Shown here one piece after another: positions 46,046-56,500 of a stretch of DNA of 64,000 bases (positions are counted from its first letter, which is position 1; the number at the start of each line of letters is the position of its first letter). The notes under the pieces are model-generated. The model searched no databases. It had not been told where the DNA came from and saw only the letters and a program-made list of their open reading frames with translations. The stretch is from Ostreiculturibacter nitratireducens (GTDB taxonomy: Bacteria; Pseudomonadota; Alphaproteobacteria; Rhodobacterales; Rhodobacteraceae). The DNA lies in NCBI RefSeq assembly GCF_032670585.1, contig NZ_JAVQHL010000001.1, positions 1,178,001 through 1,242,000 on the forward strand, in the 5' to 3' direction. The translations under genes and the position numbers were made by a program.

Positions 46046-46918
46046 TCAGGAGCGACGCAGAACCAGGGTCGTCCACTCGCCGATATCGTCCCTGCGCTCC
46101 AGACGGAACCCATTGGATTCATAGGCAGAAATCACCGCGTCGGCCTGCTGCACGAGTATCCCCGAGAGCACCGCGCGGCCATCCGAACGACAGTTCTCTG
46201 CCATCGTAGGGGCAAGATCTATCAACGGCCCCATAAGGATATTGGCAAGAATGAGGTCAAAGGGGCCGGTCGATTCCAGGTCGGGGTGAGCGAATCCCTC
46301 CGCCTCGACGCAATCCACACGCTCCGACAACCCGTTGATGCGCAGGTTTGCCTCCGCGACCTCGACCGCCTGCGCGTCGATGTCAGATGCGATGACGGTG
46401 CTCTCGGGCCACGCGATCGCCGCCGCCATCGCAAGGACAGCGGTGCCGCAGCCGATGTCGGCGACAGTGGCGGGTTCGAAGCCCTCGCTCGCCATCAGAT
46501 CGATCGCCTTCAGGCAGCCGAGCGTCGTGCCGTGGTGCCCGGTTCCGAAGGCCATCGCAGCGTCGATCAGCAGACCGACGCGGCCCTCGGGCACCTTTTC
46601 CGCATCGTGGCTTCCGTGAACGAAGAAGCGCCCCGCCTCGACGGGACGCAGTTCCCGGCGAACATGGGCGACCCAGTCGGTCTCGGGCAACTCGGAAACG
46701 GCGAACGGGTTGGCCGAATGAGCGGCGGCGAGGAGCGCGAGTACCGTCTCGTCCGGCGCTTCGGTGAAATAGCCACCCACTTCCCAGCGGCCCGAACCAT
46801 CCTCGATCTCGAAGACTCCGACGCCTTCCGGCTCGGGGGGCAGCGCCTCGAGCGCCTCGCCAAGCGCCTCGGCGGAGGCACGGTTTGGCAAGGTGGTGAA
46901 TGCGGTCCAGGTGGCCAT
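46046..46918 (-). CDS. prmA: Ribosomal protein L11 methyltransferase PrmA
   Basis: A 290-residue enzyme that trimethylates ribosomal protein L11. The N-terminal substrate domain (WTAFTTLPNRASAEALGEAL) leads to AMAFGTGHHGTTLGCLKAID and the SAM motif VADIGCGTAVLAMAAA, then VIASDIDAQAVEVAEANLR and LILANILMGPLIDLAP. Start ATG 46918 follows AGGAGAAG. Longer frames seen here run through the MATE gene and were rejected. Confidence 0.95.
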   Translation of the reverse strand: MATWTAFTTLPNRASAEALGEALEALPPEPEGVGVFEIEDGSGRWEVGGYFTEAPDETVLALLAAAHSANPFAVSELPETDWVAHVRRELRPVEAGRFFVHGSHDAEKVPEGRVGLLIDAAMAFGTGHHGTTLGCLKAIDLMASEGFEPATVADIGCGTAVLAMAAAIAWPESTVIASDIDAQAVEVAEANLRINGLSERVDCVEAEGFAHPDLESTGPFDLILANILMGPLIDLAPTMAENCRSDGRAVLSGILVQQADAVISAYESNGFRLERRDDIGEWTTLVLRRS

Positions 46919-47019
46919 GGGACTTCTCCTGCAGGGTCTGCGCCGGATAGGCCCCGCGCCGGCTTGCGTCAAGCACGGAGCCCACGGCCCCGCGAAGAGA
47001 TGAGCGATTCCGGGCTTGG

Positions 47020-48381
47020 CTATTCGCCGGCGACCGGCGCGGCCCCCGAACCGTGGCGCCTGCGCAGGGTGCCGATATAGCGCCAGGCCAGCACCGCCGC
47101 GATCGTTCCCGCCGCCACGTTTGCCACGGCCTGCGCCCAGACCACGCCCACCTCTCCGGCCGCGGCGCCCATGGCATAGGCGAGAGGCACCATCAGCAGA
47201 CCGTCCCGCATCCAGGTCGCGGCCGTGCTCCACAAGGGTCGGCCGAGGTTGTTGAAGGTCGCATTCGCCACGAACAGCGCCCCGGTGAAGATGAAGGCAC
47301 CGGCGGCGTAATGGGTGAAGGCGCGCACGACGCCTGCGCCCTGGTCGGACAGCCCGAAGGAGTCGGAGATCGGTCCCGAGAGGGCAGCCATCAAGGCCCA
47401 GACCGCAAGCGTGTAGACCGCGCAGTATTTCAGCGCGGCGACAAAAGCGCCCTCGACCCGGTCCGCGCGGCCGGCGCCCCAGTTCTGGCCGATGATCCCG
47501 CCGATCGCCCCTGACAAGGCGAAGATCCCCCCGAAGGCGAGGATCGTGAGCCGCAAGACCACGCCCCACCCCGCAACCGCGCTCTCGCCGTGTTCGGCCA
47601 TCGCACGCGTCAGGATCCAGTTGCCGAAAGGCGTCGAAAGCTGGGTGGCGATGGCGGGAATGGCGATGCCGAAATAGGGCCGGGCAAACAGGCGCACATC
47701 CTCCGCCGCCGGCCGCGCGAGCATGTCGTGCGTCACCATCACAAACCACAGCCCCGCCGCCGCCATGGCCGCCCGGGACAGCACGATCGACAGGGCGGCC
47801 CCCTCGATCCCCCAGCCCATCCAGAGGATCAGAACCGGGTCGAGCATCGCCGCGAGGATGCCGCCCGTCACCGTGACGGCCGCCGAACGCCAGGCGTCGC
47901 CCATCGCGCGCAGGATCGCCGAGCCGGTCATGCCGACCGCGATCAAGGGCAGCGAGGGAAGCGAGATGGCGAGGAACCGGACGGATTCCTCCAGCACCTC
48001 GCCCTCGGCCCCCGTGGCAGCCAGAAGCTGGCGGCGGAATAGGAAGGCCAGGAACGCGACCGTGCTCTGCGCCAGGAACGTCAGCACCATCGCCGTGGCC
48101 GCGATCCGCCTCGCCCGCGCCTTGTCGCCCTGCCCCAGTGCCCGCGACACGAGCGCCACCGCCCCGATCATCATCCCTATCGCGACGGAGATGACGGCGA
48201 ACTGGAGCGTTCCGGCGATGCCCACCGCCGCGATCAGCTTTTCCTGCCGAAGCTGGCTTATCCACCACAGCGCGAGGAAGTCGACGAGGAAGGTAAAGCC
48301 GAGCCCGAGCGTCCCGGACAGCGACATCACCGTGACATGCCGCATCAGGCTTCCGGTGAGGAACTTGCCGGGCTCCCGCAT
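47020..48381 (-). CDS. MATE-family efflux transporter
   Basis: A 453-residue multidrug and toxin extrusion type transporter with about twelve hydrophobic helices in two bundles. LGLGFTFLVDFLALWWISQL, MTGSAILRAMGDAWRSAAVTV, YFGIAIPAIATQLSTPFGNWI and GGIIGQNWGAGRADRVEGAFVAAL are typical of the DinF/NorM group. It likely exchanges Na or H for an organic cation; substrate unknown. The ATG at 48381 has GGAG five bases away, right after the MFS gene stop, so the two transporters are probably co-transcribed. Confidence 0.92.
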   Translation of the reverse strand: MREPGKFLTGSLMRHVTVMSLSGTLGLGFTFLVDFLALWWISQLRQEKLIAAVGIAGTLQFAVISVAIGMMIGAVALVSRALGQGDKARARRIAATAMVLTFLAQSTVAFLAFLFRRQLLAATGAEGEVLEESVRFLAISLPSLPLIAVGMTGSAILRAMGDAWRSAAVTVTGGILAAMLDPVLILWMGWGIEGAALSIVLSRAAMAAAGLWFVMVTHDMLARPAAEDVRLFARPYFGIAIPAIATQLSTPFGNWILTRAMAEHGESAVAGWGVVLRLTILAFGGIFALSGAIGGIIGQNWGAGRADRVEGAFVAALKYCAVYTLAVWALMAALSGPISDSFGLSDQGAGVVRAFTHYAAGAFIFTGALFVANATFNNLGRPLWSTAATWMRDGLLMVPLAYAMGAAAGEVGVVWAQAVANVAAGTIAAVLAWRYIGTLRRRHGSGAAPVAGE

Positions 48382-48383
48382 GA

Positions 48384-49631
48384 TCACTCCGCCGCGACGG
48401 GAAGTCCGCGCGCGAAGATCGTCTCGTAACCGGGTTCGGGGTGACGCGGGATCAGCAATGCCAGCAGAACGGACGTGAAGGCCATCGTCGCGGCCAGGCC
48501 GAAGACCGCGCCCGGTGATCGGATCCAGAGGTAGCCGAGGCCAGCGGGCAGGAACACCGCCGCGATATGGTTGATGGTGAAGGCCACCGCCGCGGTCGGG
48601 GCGATGTCTCCGGGTGAGGCGATCTTCTGGAAATAGGTCTTAAGCGCGAAAGCCAGCGCGAAGAACAGATGGTCGATCACGTAGAGCGCGGCCGCCAGGA
48701 CGACGCCCCAGCCGAAGTAATAGATCCCGCCATAGGCGAGGAACACGAGCGTGAGCCCGCAGTATTCGAAGATCAGCGCGTTCCGTTCGCCCCAGCGTCC
48801 GACCGCGCGGCCCATGAAGGGCGCGGCCACCATGTTGGCCATGAAGTTGATGAGGAAGAGCGCCGTCACCTCGTGCACTTCGAAGCCGAAGCGCTCCACC
48901 ATCATGAAGGCGGCGAAGACGACGAATATCTGCCGCCGGGCGCCCGACATGAACTGCAGCGCGTAGTAGAGCCAGTAGCGCCTCCGCAGGACGAAGTGCT
49001 TGAGCTGCGGCTCCGGCGCCTCGAACTGCGGGTAGGCGAGCGCAGCGAAGATGACGATCGCGAGCGTGGTCCCGCCCGCCAGACCGTAGACGAAGCCATA
49101 GGAGAGCCCGAAGGTCTTCCACGTGACCACGAGAAGCCCGTAGGCGACGAGCGACGCGCCCGACCCTACGGCGACGATCCAGCCAAGGGTCTGAGGCGCC
49201 CTTGCGCGGTCGATCCACTGGAGTTGGAGCGACTGGTTCACCGTCTCGTAGTAATGGAAACCGATGGACGACAGCATCGTGACCATCAGGATTCCGCCGA
49301 AGCTCGGGAACATCGCGGTCACCGCCGTCGCCGCCCCGAGGAGCACGAGCGCGGAGAGCGCGAGCACCTGTTCACGCATCACCCACAGAAGAACGATCAC
49401 GCCGATGGCGAGGAAACCCGGTATCTCGCGCACGGTGTGCAGCCAGCCGATCTCCACCCCCGTGAACCCTGCCGCGTCGATGACGAAGTTGTTCAGAAGC
49501 GCCGACCAGGTCGCGAAGGCGAGCGGCATCGCCGCCGCCATCAGGAACAGGAGCGCATCGGGTCGCCGCCAGCGGGGCAGTGCGTCGGCATCTGCAAGTT
49601 TCACGGGTAATTTTCGCGAGAGCATGCGCAT
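48384..49631 (-). CDS. MFS transporter
   Basis: A 415-residue major facilitator with about twelve membrane segments. After a basic N-terminus it has LLFLMAAAMPLAFATWSALLNNF, EIPGFLAIGVIVLLWVMREQ, a central loop with PEPQLKHFVLRRRYWLYYALQ, and a second half with GRAVGRWGERNALI. Family is clear, substrate is not. It lies directly upstream of the MATE gene and 121 bases from the divergent YeeE gene. Confidence 0.9.
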   Translation of the reverse strand: MRMLSRKLPVKLADADALPRWRRPDALLFLMAAAMPLAFATWSALLNNFVIDAAGFTGVEIGWLHTVREIPGFLAIGVIVLLWVMREQVLALSALVLLGAATAVTAMFPSFGGILMVTMLSSIGFHYYETVNQSLQLQWIDRARAPQTLGWIVAVGSGASLVAYGLLVVTWKTFGLSYGFVYGLAGGTTLAIVIFAALAYPQFEAPEPQLKHFVLRRRYWLYYALQFMSGARRQIFVVFAAFMMVERFGFEVHEVTALFLINFMANMVAAPFMGRAVGRWGERNALIFEYCGLTLVFLAYGGIYYFGWGVVLAAALYVIDHLFFALAFALKTYFQKIASPGDIAPTAAVAFTINHIAAVFLPAGLGYLWIRSPGAVFGLAATMAFTSVLLALLIPRHPEPGYETIFARGLPVAAE

Positions 49632-49752
49632 GAGTTACGCCTCTTGCGACCGCTTGGCGAGAGGATTCCGGCAGTCCGGCTGATCTGGATCAAGGCAGAC
49701 AGATGCAGTTTCGCGCATGTGTCGCGCGACGCTGCGGCGAACAGGAGCGGTC

Positions 49753-50814
49753 ATGGACATTCTCTCGGTGGTGGAACGGTTCGGGGAGGCCCCGGCGGGA
49801 GCCATTTTCGGGCTCATCACCGGAATCATTTTCGGCGTGGCTGCGCAGCGGTCGAATTTCTGCCTCCGCGCCGCGACGGTGGAGTTCGCGCGCGGATCGC
49901 TCGGCCCCCGCGTCTCGGTGTGGCTCCTGACGTTTTCGACCGCCGTCGTCTGGGTCCAGGCGGCGGAACTCGCCGGCCTCATGCGTTCCGACGAGGCGCG
50001 CATGATGGCCGTCACCGGATCCTGGTCCGGCGCCGTCATCGGAGGCCTCATGTTCGGCGCGGGCATGGTTCTTGCGCGCGGCTGCTCGGGGCGGCTGCTC
50101 GTCCTCGCGGCGACGGGGAACTTGCGTTCGGTCGTCTCCGGCCTGATCTTCGCAGTCATCGCGCAGATGAGCCTCAAGGGCGCCTTGGCCCCGCTGCGCG
50201 ACCGGCTCGCTTCTCTCTGGATGACGGAGGGCGGCCGCAACATGCACATCCTCGACACCATCGGCCTGCCGGATGGAACGGGGCTCGGTATCGGCATTGC
50301 GACAGCGCTGGTCGCCCTTTATCTTTCCCGTCGCAACCGGATCGGGGTGCCGATCCTCTTCTTCGCTTCGGGCGTAGGCTTCGCCGTCGCCGTGGGCTGG
50401 GTCCTGACGTTCGGGCTTTCGCAGGTCAGTTTCGAACCGGTCACCATCACCTCGGCCACCTTCACCGGCCCCTCGGCAAGCACGCTCATGTTCTTCCTCG
50501 AACCGGACCCGGTGCTCGATTTCGACATCGGCCTCGTTCCGGGCGTGTTCGTCGGGGCCTTCCTCTCGGCCGCTGTGGCCGGGAAGCTGAAGTTCCAGGG
50601 CTTCGAAGGCGAAAGCAACATGCGCAAGGCGATGATCGGTGCCGCGCTGATGGGCTTCGGCGGCATGCTTGCCGGCGGCTGCGCGATCGGCGCGGGCGTC
50701 TCGGGCGGCTCGATCTTCGCGGGCACCGCGTGGCTCGCGCTGTTCTGCATGTGGATAGGCGCCGTCGTCACCGACTTCGTCATCGACCAGAAGGGCGCCC
50801 GAGTCGCGGCCTGA
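49753..50814 (+). CDS. YeeE/YedE-family sulfur-compound transporter
   Basis: A 353-residue polytopic protein with the two repeats of the YeeE/YedE family and three conserved cysteines: Cys37 in SNFCLRAAT, Cys111 in ARGCSGRLL and Cys310 in GGCAIGAGVSGGS. In the TsuA member such cysteines pass thiosulfate through the membrane. Start ATG 49753 follows AGGAG six bases upstream. It ends 3 bases before the convergent VOC gene. The substrate (thiosulfate or another sulfur anion) is by family analogy. Confidence 0.93.
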   Translation: MDILSVVERFGEAPAGAIFGLITGIIFGVAAQRSNFCLRAATVEFARGSLGPRVSVWLLTFSTAVVWVQAAELAGLMRSDEARMMAVTGSWSGAVIGGLMFGAGMVLARGCSGRLLVLAATGNLRSVVSGLIFAVIAQMSLKGALAPLRDRLASLWMTEGGRNMHILDTIGLPDGTGLGIGIATALVALYLSRRNRIGVPILFFASGVGFAVAVGWVLTFGLSQVSFEPVTITSATFTGPSASTLMFFLEPDPVLDFDIGLVPGVFVGAFLSAAVAGKLKFQGFEGESNMRKAMIGAALMGFGGMLAGGCAIGAGVSGGSIFAGTAWLALFCMWIGAVVTDFVIDQKGARVAA

Positions 50815-50817
50815 GCA

Positions 50818-51231
50818 TCACGCCGCGAAGACCCCGTCCATGTCCGCGAAGCCCTTTATCTCGATCGGATTGCCCGAAGGGTCGCGGAAGAACATCGTCC
50901 ACTGTTCCCCCGGCTGGCCCTCGAACCTGACCGAGGGGGCGAGGACCCACTCCGTGCCCGCCTCTTCCAGCCGCGCGGCCAGCGCCTTCCAGTCCGCGAG
51001 CGGCAGCACCACCCCGAAATGCGGCATCGGCACCATGTGGTCGCCGACCTTTCCCGTCGGGGCATTCGCGAAGGGCGTGCCAAGATGCAGGCTAAGCTGG
51101 TGGCCGAAGAAATCGAAATCGACCCAGGTCTCGGTCGAACGCCCCTCCGTGCAGCCGAGCACCCCGCCGTAGAAGGCGCGCGCGGCATCGAGGTCGGTGA
51201 CGTGGAAGGCAAGGTGGAAGGGAGTTGGCAT
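50818..51231 (-). CDS. VOC-family (glyoxalase/dioxygenase fold) protein
   Basis: A 137-residue vicinal-oxygen-chelate protein: FHLAFHVTDLDAARAFYGGVLG at the start, HFGVVLPLADWKAL in the middle and TMFFRDPSGNPIEIKGF at the end. The metal ligand pattern is of the type seen in uncharacterised extradiol-dioxygenase-like relatives. The ATG at 51231 gives the expected length; the longer frame adds an unrelated leader. Substrate unknown. Confidence 0.9.
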   Translation of the reverse strand: MPTPFHLAFHVTDLDAARAFYGGVLGCTEGRSTETWVDFDFFGHQLSLHLGTPFANAPTGKVGDHMVPMPHFGVVLPLADWKALAARLEEAGTEWVLAPSVRFEGQPGEQWTMFFRDPSGNPIEIKGFADMDGVFAA

Positions 51232-51381
51232 GTTCGTCCGTCCGGTCTGAGATCGGCGCGACGCTATCAGGGGCGCAGCGCCGGTGGAAGCGGTCGTCTC
51301 TCGCATTACCTGCGCGCCGTTGTTGTGACTCACGCGGCCTTCCCCTAACGTCACCGCGAAGCGAAATGACGAGAGGACCCC

Positions 51382-52668
51382 ATGACCAAGACCTACGGCT
51401 TCGACACCCTGCAAATCCATGCGGGCAGCCGCCCCGATCCGGCAACTGGCGCGCGCCAGACGCCGATCTACCAGACGACGGCCTACGTCTTCCGCGACGC
51501 CGACCACGCGGCGGCGCTCTTCAATCTCCAGGAGGTGGGATACATCTACTCACGCCTGACGAACCCCACCGTCGCCGTCCTGCAGGAACGCATCGCCACG
51601 CTGGAAGGCGGCGTGGGGGCGGTCTGCTGCTCGTCGGGCCACGCGGCGCAGATCATGGCGCTTTTCCCGCTGATGGGACCGGGCAAGAACATCATCGCCT
51701 CGACCCGCCTCTATGGCGGCACGGTCACGCAGTTCAGCCAGACCATCAAGCGGTTCGGCTGGTCGGCGAAGTTCGTCGACTTCGACGATCTCGCGGCGCT
51801 TGAGGCCGCTGTCGACGACGACACCCGCGCGATCTTCTGCGAGTCGATCGCCAACCCCGGCGGCTACATCACGGATCTCGACGCCATTTCCGGCGTGGCG
51901 AACAAGGTGGGCCTGCCGCTCATCGTCGACAACACCTCGGCCACGCCCTACCTCTGCAACCCGATCAAGCATGGCGCGACGCTCGTCGTTCACTCGACCA
52001 CGAAATACCTGACCGGCAACGGCACGGTCACTGGCGGCGCGATCGTCGACTCCGGCAAGTTCGACTGGTCGGCCTCGGGCAAGTTCCCCTCGCTGTCCGA
52101 GCCGGAGCCGGCCTATCACGGCCTGAAGTTCCACGAGACTTTCGGCCCCCTCGCCTTCACCTTCCACAGCATCGCGGTCGGCCTCCGCGACCTCGGCATG
52201 ACGATGAACCCGCAGGGCGCGCATTACACCCTTCTCGGGATCGAGACGCTGTCGCTGCGGATGGAGCGCCATGTCGCGAACGCCCGCAAGGTGGCGGAAT
52301 GGCTGGAGAATGACCCGCGCGTCGAATACGTGACCTATGCGGGCCTTCCCTCCTCGCCCTATTTCGACCGGGTCGAGAAGATCTGCCCGAAAGGCGCCGG
52401 GGCGCTGTTCACCTTTGCGGTGAAGGGTGGCTATGACGCCTGCGTCCGCCTCGTGGACAGCGTCGAGCTCTTCAGCCATGTGGCGAACCTCGGGGATACG
52501 CGCTCGCTCATCATCCACTCGGCGTCGACGACGCACCGACAGCTTTCGCCCGAACAGCAGCGCGCCGCCGGCGCGGCGCCGAACGTCGTGCGGCTTTCGA
52601 TCGGGATCGAGGACGCGGACGACATTATCGCCGACCTCGATCAGGCCCTGGCGAAGGCCACGGCATAA
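51382..52668 (+). CDS. metY: O-acetylhomoserine sulfhydrylase (aminocarboxypropyltransferase)
   Basis: A 428-residue PLP enzyme that makes homocysteine from O-acetylhomoserine and sulfide in methionine synthesis. The N-terminus TYGFDTLQIHAG is typical of MetY, and the substrate-binding region CCSSGHAAQIMALF, NPGGYITDLDAI, DNTSATPYLCNPI and the PLP lysine Lys208 in HSTTKYLTG are visible. Start ATG 51382 follows GAGAGGA. No SAM riboswitch was recognised in the 150 bases upstream. A terminator follows. Confidence 0.95.
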   Translation: MTKTYGFDTLQIHAGSRPDPATGARQTPIYQTTAYVFRDADHAAALFNLQEVGYIYSRLTNPTVAVLQERIATLEGGVGAVCCSSGHAAQIMALFPLMGPGKNIIASTRLYGGTVTQFSQTIKRFGWSAKFVDFDDLAALEAAVDDDTRAIFCESIANPGGYITDLDAISGVANKVGLPLIVDNTSATPYLCNPIKHGATLVVHSTTKYLTGNGTVTGGAIVDSGKFDWSASGKFPSLSEPEPAYHGLKFHETFGPLAFTFHSIAVGLRDLGMTMNPQGAHYTLLGIETLSLRMERHVANARKVAEWLENDPRVEYVTYAGLPSSPYFDRVEKICPKGAGALFTFAVKGGYDACVRLVDSVELFSHVANLGDTRSLIIHSASTTHRQLSPEQQRAAGAAPNVVRLSIGIEDADDIIADLDQALAKATA

Positions 52669-52674
52669 GGTCCG

Positions 52675-52709
52675 GACGGGCGCCCCACGGGGCGCCCGTC
52701 TTCCTTCAT
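52675..52709 (+). terminator. Terminator hairpin after metY
   Basis: Twelve-base stem GACGGGCGCCCC (52675-52686) with GGGGCGCCCGTC (52689-52700), two-base loop, followed by TTCCTTCATT (52701-52710). It also lies at the end of the convergent SIMPL gene. Confidence 0.75.
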
Positions 52710-53407
52710 TCCCCGATGGCGAAGATCATCGTGACGTTCGCCGTCACCGTCATCTCTCCCGCTGCGACCGGCACGGGGGCGGCCTTGGCGAAGCTCGCCT
52801 CCATGGCCATGGGCATCGGGTAGCCGGACTGTTCCGTCATGCTGACGACCGGCCCGAGCGTCACTCCCGCCGCAGTCGCGAGGATCTCGGCCCGCCGGCG
52901 CGCATCCGCGACCGCCCTCCGGCGGGCCTCGTCAAGCTGGTCCGCCGGGTCCTGAAGGCCGAAGCTGAGGCCGTTCAGCGTGTTGGCGCCCTCGCCCACG
53001 ACCGCGTCGAGAAGCCCTCCCAACCGATCCAGAGCCCGAACCCGGATGGTGAGCGAATTCGAGGCCGTGAAGCCAACGATCTGGGGAGCGCGCCGACCGG
53101 CCCGCTCACTGTCCTCGTAGAGCGGGTAGAGCGAAAGGCCCGTCGTCTGGAGGTCGCGATCCTCGATCCCTTCGGCCTTGAGAAAGGCCAGCACGCGCGC
53201 CATCTCCTCGGAATTCGCCGCAAGCGCGGCGGCCGCGGATTCGGCTTCAGTCGTCACCCCGAGCGAGATCTGCGCCATGTCGGGCGTCGCCGCGACCTGA
53301 CCTTCCCCGGTCACGGTGATGTGACGAGCGTCGGTCTCTGCCTGGGCCGGGACCGCAAGTGCCAGGGGCACGGCCAGAATGATCATAAACAACTTGGAAA
53401 TCCGCAT
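52706..53407 (-). CDS. SIMPL-domain (DUF541) periplasmic protein
   Basis: A 233-residue protein with a signal peptide (SKLFMIILAVPLALAVPAQA) and a SIMPL/DUF541 domain: ITVTGEGQVAATPDMAQISLGV, then ADARRRAEILATAAGVTLG and a final VTANVTMIFAIGE. Related proteins are periplasmic or membrane-attached; their function is poorly known and some have been linked to oxidative stress. The ATG at 53407, six bases from GGGAG, is preferred over the one at 53425. Divergent from the 1078-residue gene. Confidence 0.88.
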   Translation of the reverse strand: MRISKLFMIILAVPLALAVPAQAETDARHITVTGEGQVAATPDMAQISLGVTTEAESAAAALAANSEEMARVLAFLKAEGIEDRDLQTTGLSLYPLYEDSERAGRRAPQIVGFTASNSLTIRVRALDRLGGLLDAVVGEGANTLNGLSFGLQDPADQLDEARRRAVADARRRAEILATAAGVTLGPVVSMTEQSGYPMPMAMEASFAKAAPVPVAAGEMTVTANVTMIFAIGE

Positions 53408-53567
53408 GATTTTCTCCCATGTCATCAGGATTTCGATATCTCATTTGACGCAGCCCGTGCCGGATTCCTTGGGGCTTTTCCTTTCCTTGCGCGGATTCCT
53501 GCTGTAGGAAGGTGCACTGGCGCGAAGGTGACTGCGTGCCTGCTGTAATCATGTTAGCCCGCGCGAG

Positions 53568-56500
53568 ATGAAACCTGGCTTCGCACTGAACCTTTCGCAC
53601 GACGGAATCGGCCTTTTGCGCCGAACCGGACACGGGTGGGTTCAGGTCGGTGAGGTCTCGCTCGAAGACCCGAAGCTGGGCGAGAAGCTCAGCGGTCTGC
53701 GCGACGCCGCCGCATCACTTGCACCCTCGGGGATGGCGACCAAACTCATCATCCCGAATTCGCAGATCCTCTATACCGAGATCGAGGCCCCCGGCCCTTC
53801 CGCAGCCAGCCGCCGCGGTGCGATCAGGAAAGCGCTGGAAGGCCGCACACCCTACGCGGTGTCGGACCTGGTGTTCGACTGGTCGGGAACCGGGCGCGTC
53901 GTTCAGGTCGCCGTCGTCGCACGCGTGACGCTGGAGGAGGCGGAAACCTTCGCGGAGCAGTATGGCTTCGCACCGGTTTCCTTCGTCGCGATCCCTGACG
54001 ATGGCACCTTCCGGGGTGAGCCGTTCTTCGGGGCGGCAAGTCGCTCTGCGGACCACCTGCCCGAGGGGGCCCGGCTCGACCGGGATCAGGACCCGGTGCG
54101 CATCGTCGGACATGACGAGAAGGAGCCGGAACCGACTTCGGCGCCGCCAGCAGCCGCGGCCGAAGATGCAGAGCCCCCGGAAGAACGCCCCTCGGACGAG
54201 CAGGACGAGCAGGACGAGCAGGACGAGCCTGCGGTCGATGCCGTTGCATCGGAAGTCGAGGAGAAGGTCGGCTCGGATCGCACGGAAGAAATCGACGTCA
54301 CCGAGGTTCAGGAGACCGACGAGGCAGCGTCGGAGGCTGCCGCGGCGGAACCGGAAGCCTCTCCTCCTGTCACGGAGGCCGCGGAGGCTTCGGCACTGCC
54401 CGAGCCGGTGATGGACACGTCGAAGCTTACCGATGAGGCTGAGGCGCCCGAAGAGTCGTCTGAGGCTACGGCCGGGACCATCTCGCCCGAAGCCGAGGTC
54501 GAGAAGCCGGAACCCGCTGCCCAGTCGACCGAAGCGGTTGAGAAGACCGAGGTCCCGGAACAGGCCGAGGAGGCACCGGAGGCAGAGGAAGAACCGGCCG
54601 CCACACTGGAGCCGGCTCTGGAAGAGACTTCGGAGTCTGCCGAGCCCACAGAGACGGCAGAGCCGGTGAGCGAACCCGAGGAAGTCGAGGAAGCCCCCGC
54701 CGCGAGCCGCGAAGAGACGACGTCCGATGTGGTTCAGGAAGCCGAGACCCCCGGCACAGAGGCGGCGGGACAAGAGACGACGCCATCGGCAGACGCCGAA
54801 GGTCCCGAAAAGGCTCCCGAGGCGGAAGCGGAACTCGCGTGGCACTCGCGCTTCCAGATCGGCCAGATCACGCCCGAGCGCGCCGCGGAAATCTCCGAGG
54901 CGGATGCTGATGAGGGCGCGGCAGCTGTCGAACCGCCCCCCGCCCCGGCCGCCGCCGCCGATGGCGCAGGTTCACCCGACATCGCTTTCGTTTCCCGGCG
55001 CGTCGGCGTCCCGGACGCGCAAACACCCGATACGGAAGACGGGAAAGCCCCGGCGATCGGCTCGGCGACGGCCGAGGCCGACGGTCCGAAACCGAAACTG
55101 GGATCGGCCGTCAAACCGGGGGAACCGGGATTCGTTGTTGGCGGCCGTGTAACGGGTCTGCCGGATGCGGTGCGACCCGGCGCCAGGAAGGGGGATCTGC
55201 CGGGAGCCCCCGGCGAACGCGACCCCGTGGGCAAGTCAGCAGCCCGCCAGCTTCGCACCTGGATCGAAGGTCGCAAGAGAGCGCGGGCCGGAACCGCTGC
55301 GCCGGTGGCTGCGGCCAAAGCTTCTAAGGCATCATCGGCCACGAAGCCCGGAGAGGCCGAGCGGCCCGGCGTTTTCGGAACGCCCCCAGCGGCCAAGAAG
55401 CGGCCCGCGAAGTCGAACCGGCTCGGACTTTCGCTGATTGCCGGACTGCTTTTCCTGATGGCTGCGGTCGCCCTTTGGTCCAGCTTCTTCGGCGCGCAGG
55501 ATCAGGCGCCGATCGTGGTGTCGGAGGCTCCGCCGGAAACGGCAAGCGCCCCGCCGGACCTGGCGACCCCTCCTCAGGAGGCGATATCGGAGCCCGCCCC
55601 GCCAAGCATGCCGGAGGTCGCATCCGAGCCCGCGGCTACTGTCGACGCCGACACGACAGTCCCGGACGTGGCTCCTCTGGAAGAGCCGCTTGCATCAGCC
55701 CCGGCCGACGATACCGCTCCGGCGGTACCCGGGGAGACCGCGCGGCCAGAGGCAGAGGCCCCGGAAGCGCCTCTGCCTGCCACGCCTGTCTGGATCGGTG
55801 CTCCGGAACAGCCCGATAAGCTCGCCCCGGGCGCGAGAACGGCCATCGCCCCGATACCGCCCGATACCGGACCCGCGGAGCGTCAGACGACGCCCCTGCC
55901 GGAGTCCGTGAATGTGGCCATCGGTCCCAGCCCGGCGGCACCGCCTTTCGGGACCGTGACCGGCCCCGAAGGCGAAGACCTGGTCGAGCCGACGCCCGAG
56001 GGGACGTTGATGCCGGAAGGGTTCGCCCTTTACGCCGGCCAACCGGACACTGTGCCGCCAGCCCGGCCGGAGGCCATCGAGGCCGCCGCGCAGCAGACGG
56101 CAACGGAGCCCGACCCGCTTGAAGGCAAGCGCCCGCGCGCACGGCCCGCGGGGATCGCGCCTGAACCGCCCGCCGAGCCGGCGGGAACCGAGGATGATGC
56201 AGCCGCAGAGCAGCCTTCGGAAACTGTCGTTGCGGAATCCACCTTCGCCGCGGATCCGGCGCTGGCCGGCAAGACCCCGAGGTCGCGCCCCGCTTCAGTC
56301 GTCGCAGCGGCCGAGGCCGCCCAGGCAGCAGCCGACAGGGCGGCGGCCGAGATAGAGGAAGCGAGCGCGCTCGCCGTCGCCAGTTCCCGCCGCCCCGCTG
56401 TCCGCCCGCCCAATTTCACTCGCGCCGTCGACGCGGCCGTTGCCGCGGCCGTGGCCGCTTCCCAACCCGAAGCGGAAGTCACGGCGGCGGCCGCCCCGGC

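Noticed and set aside
51232..51381. Possible SAM-II-type riboswitch ahead of metY
   Set aside because: I looked for the conserved pseudoknot core and did not find it; only an ordinary gap with a GAGAGGA ribosome-binding site is visible.
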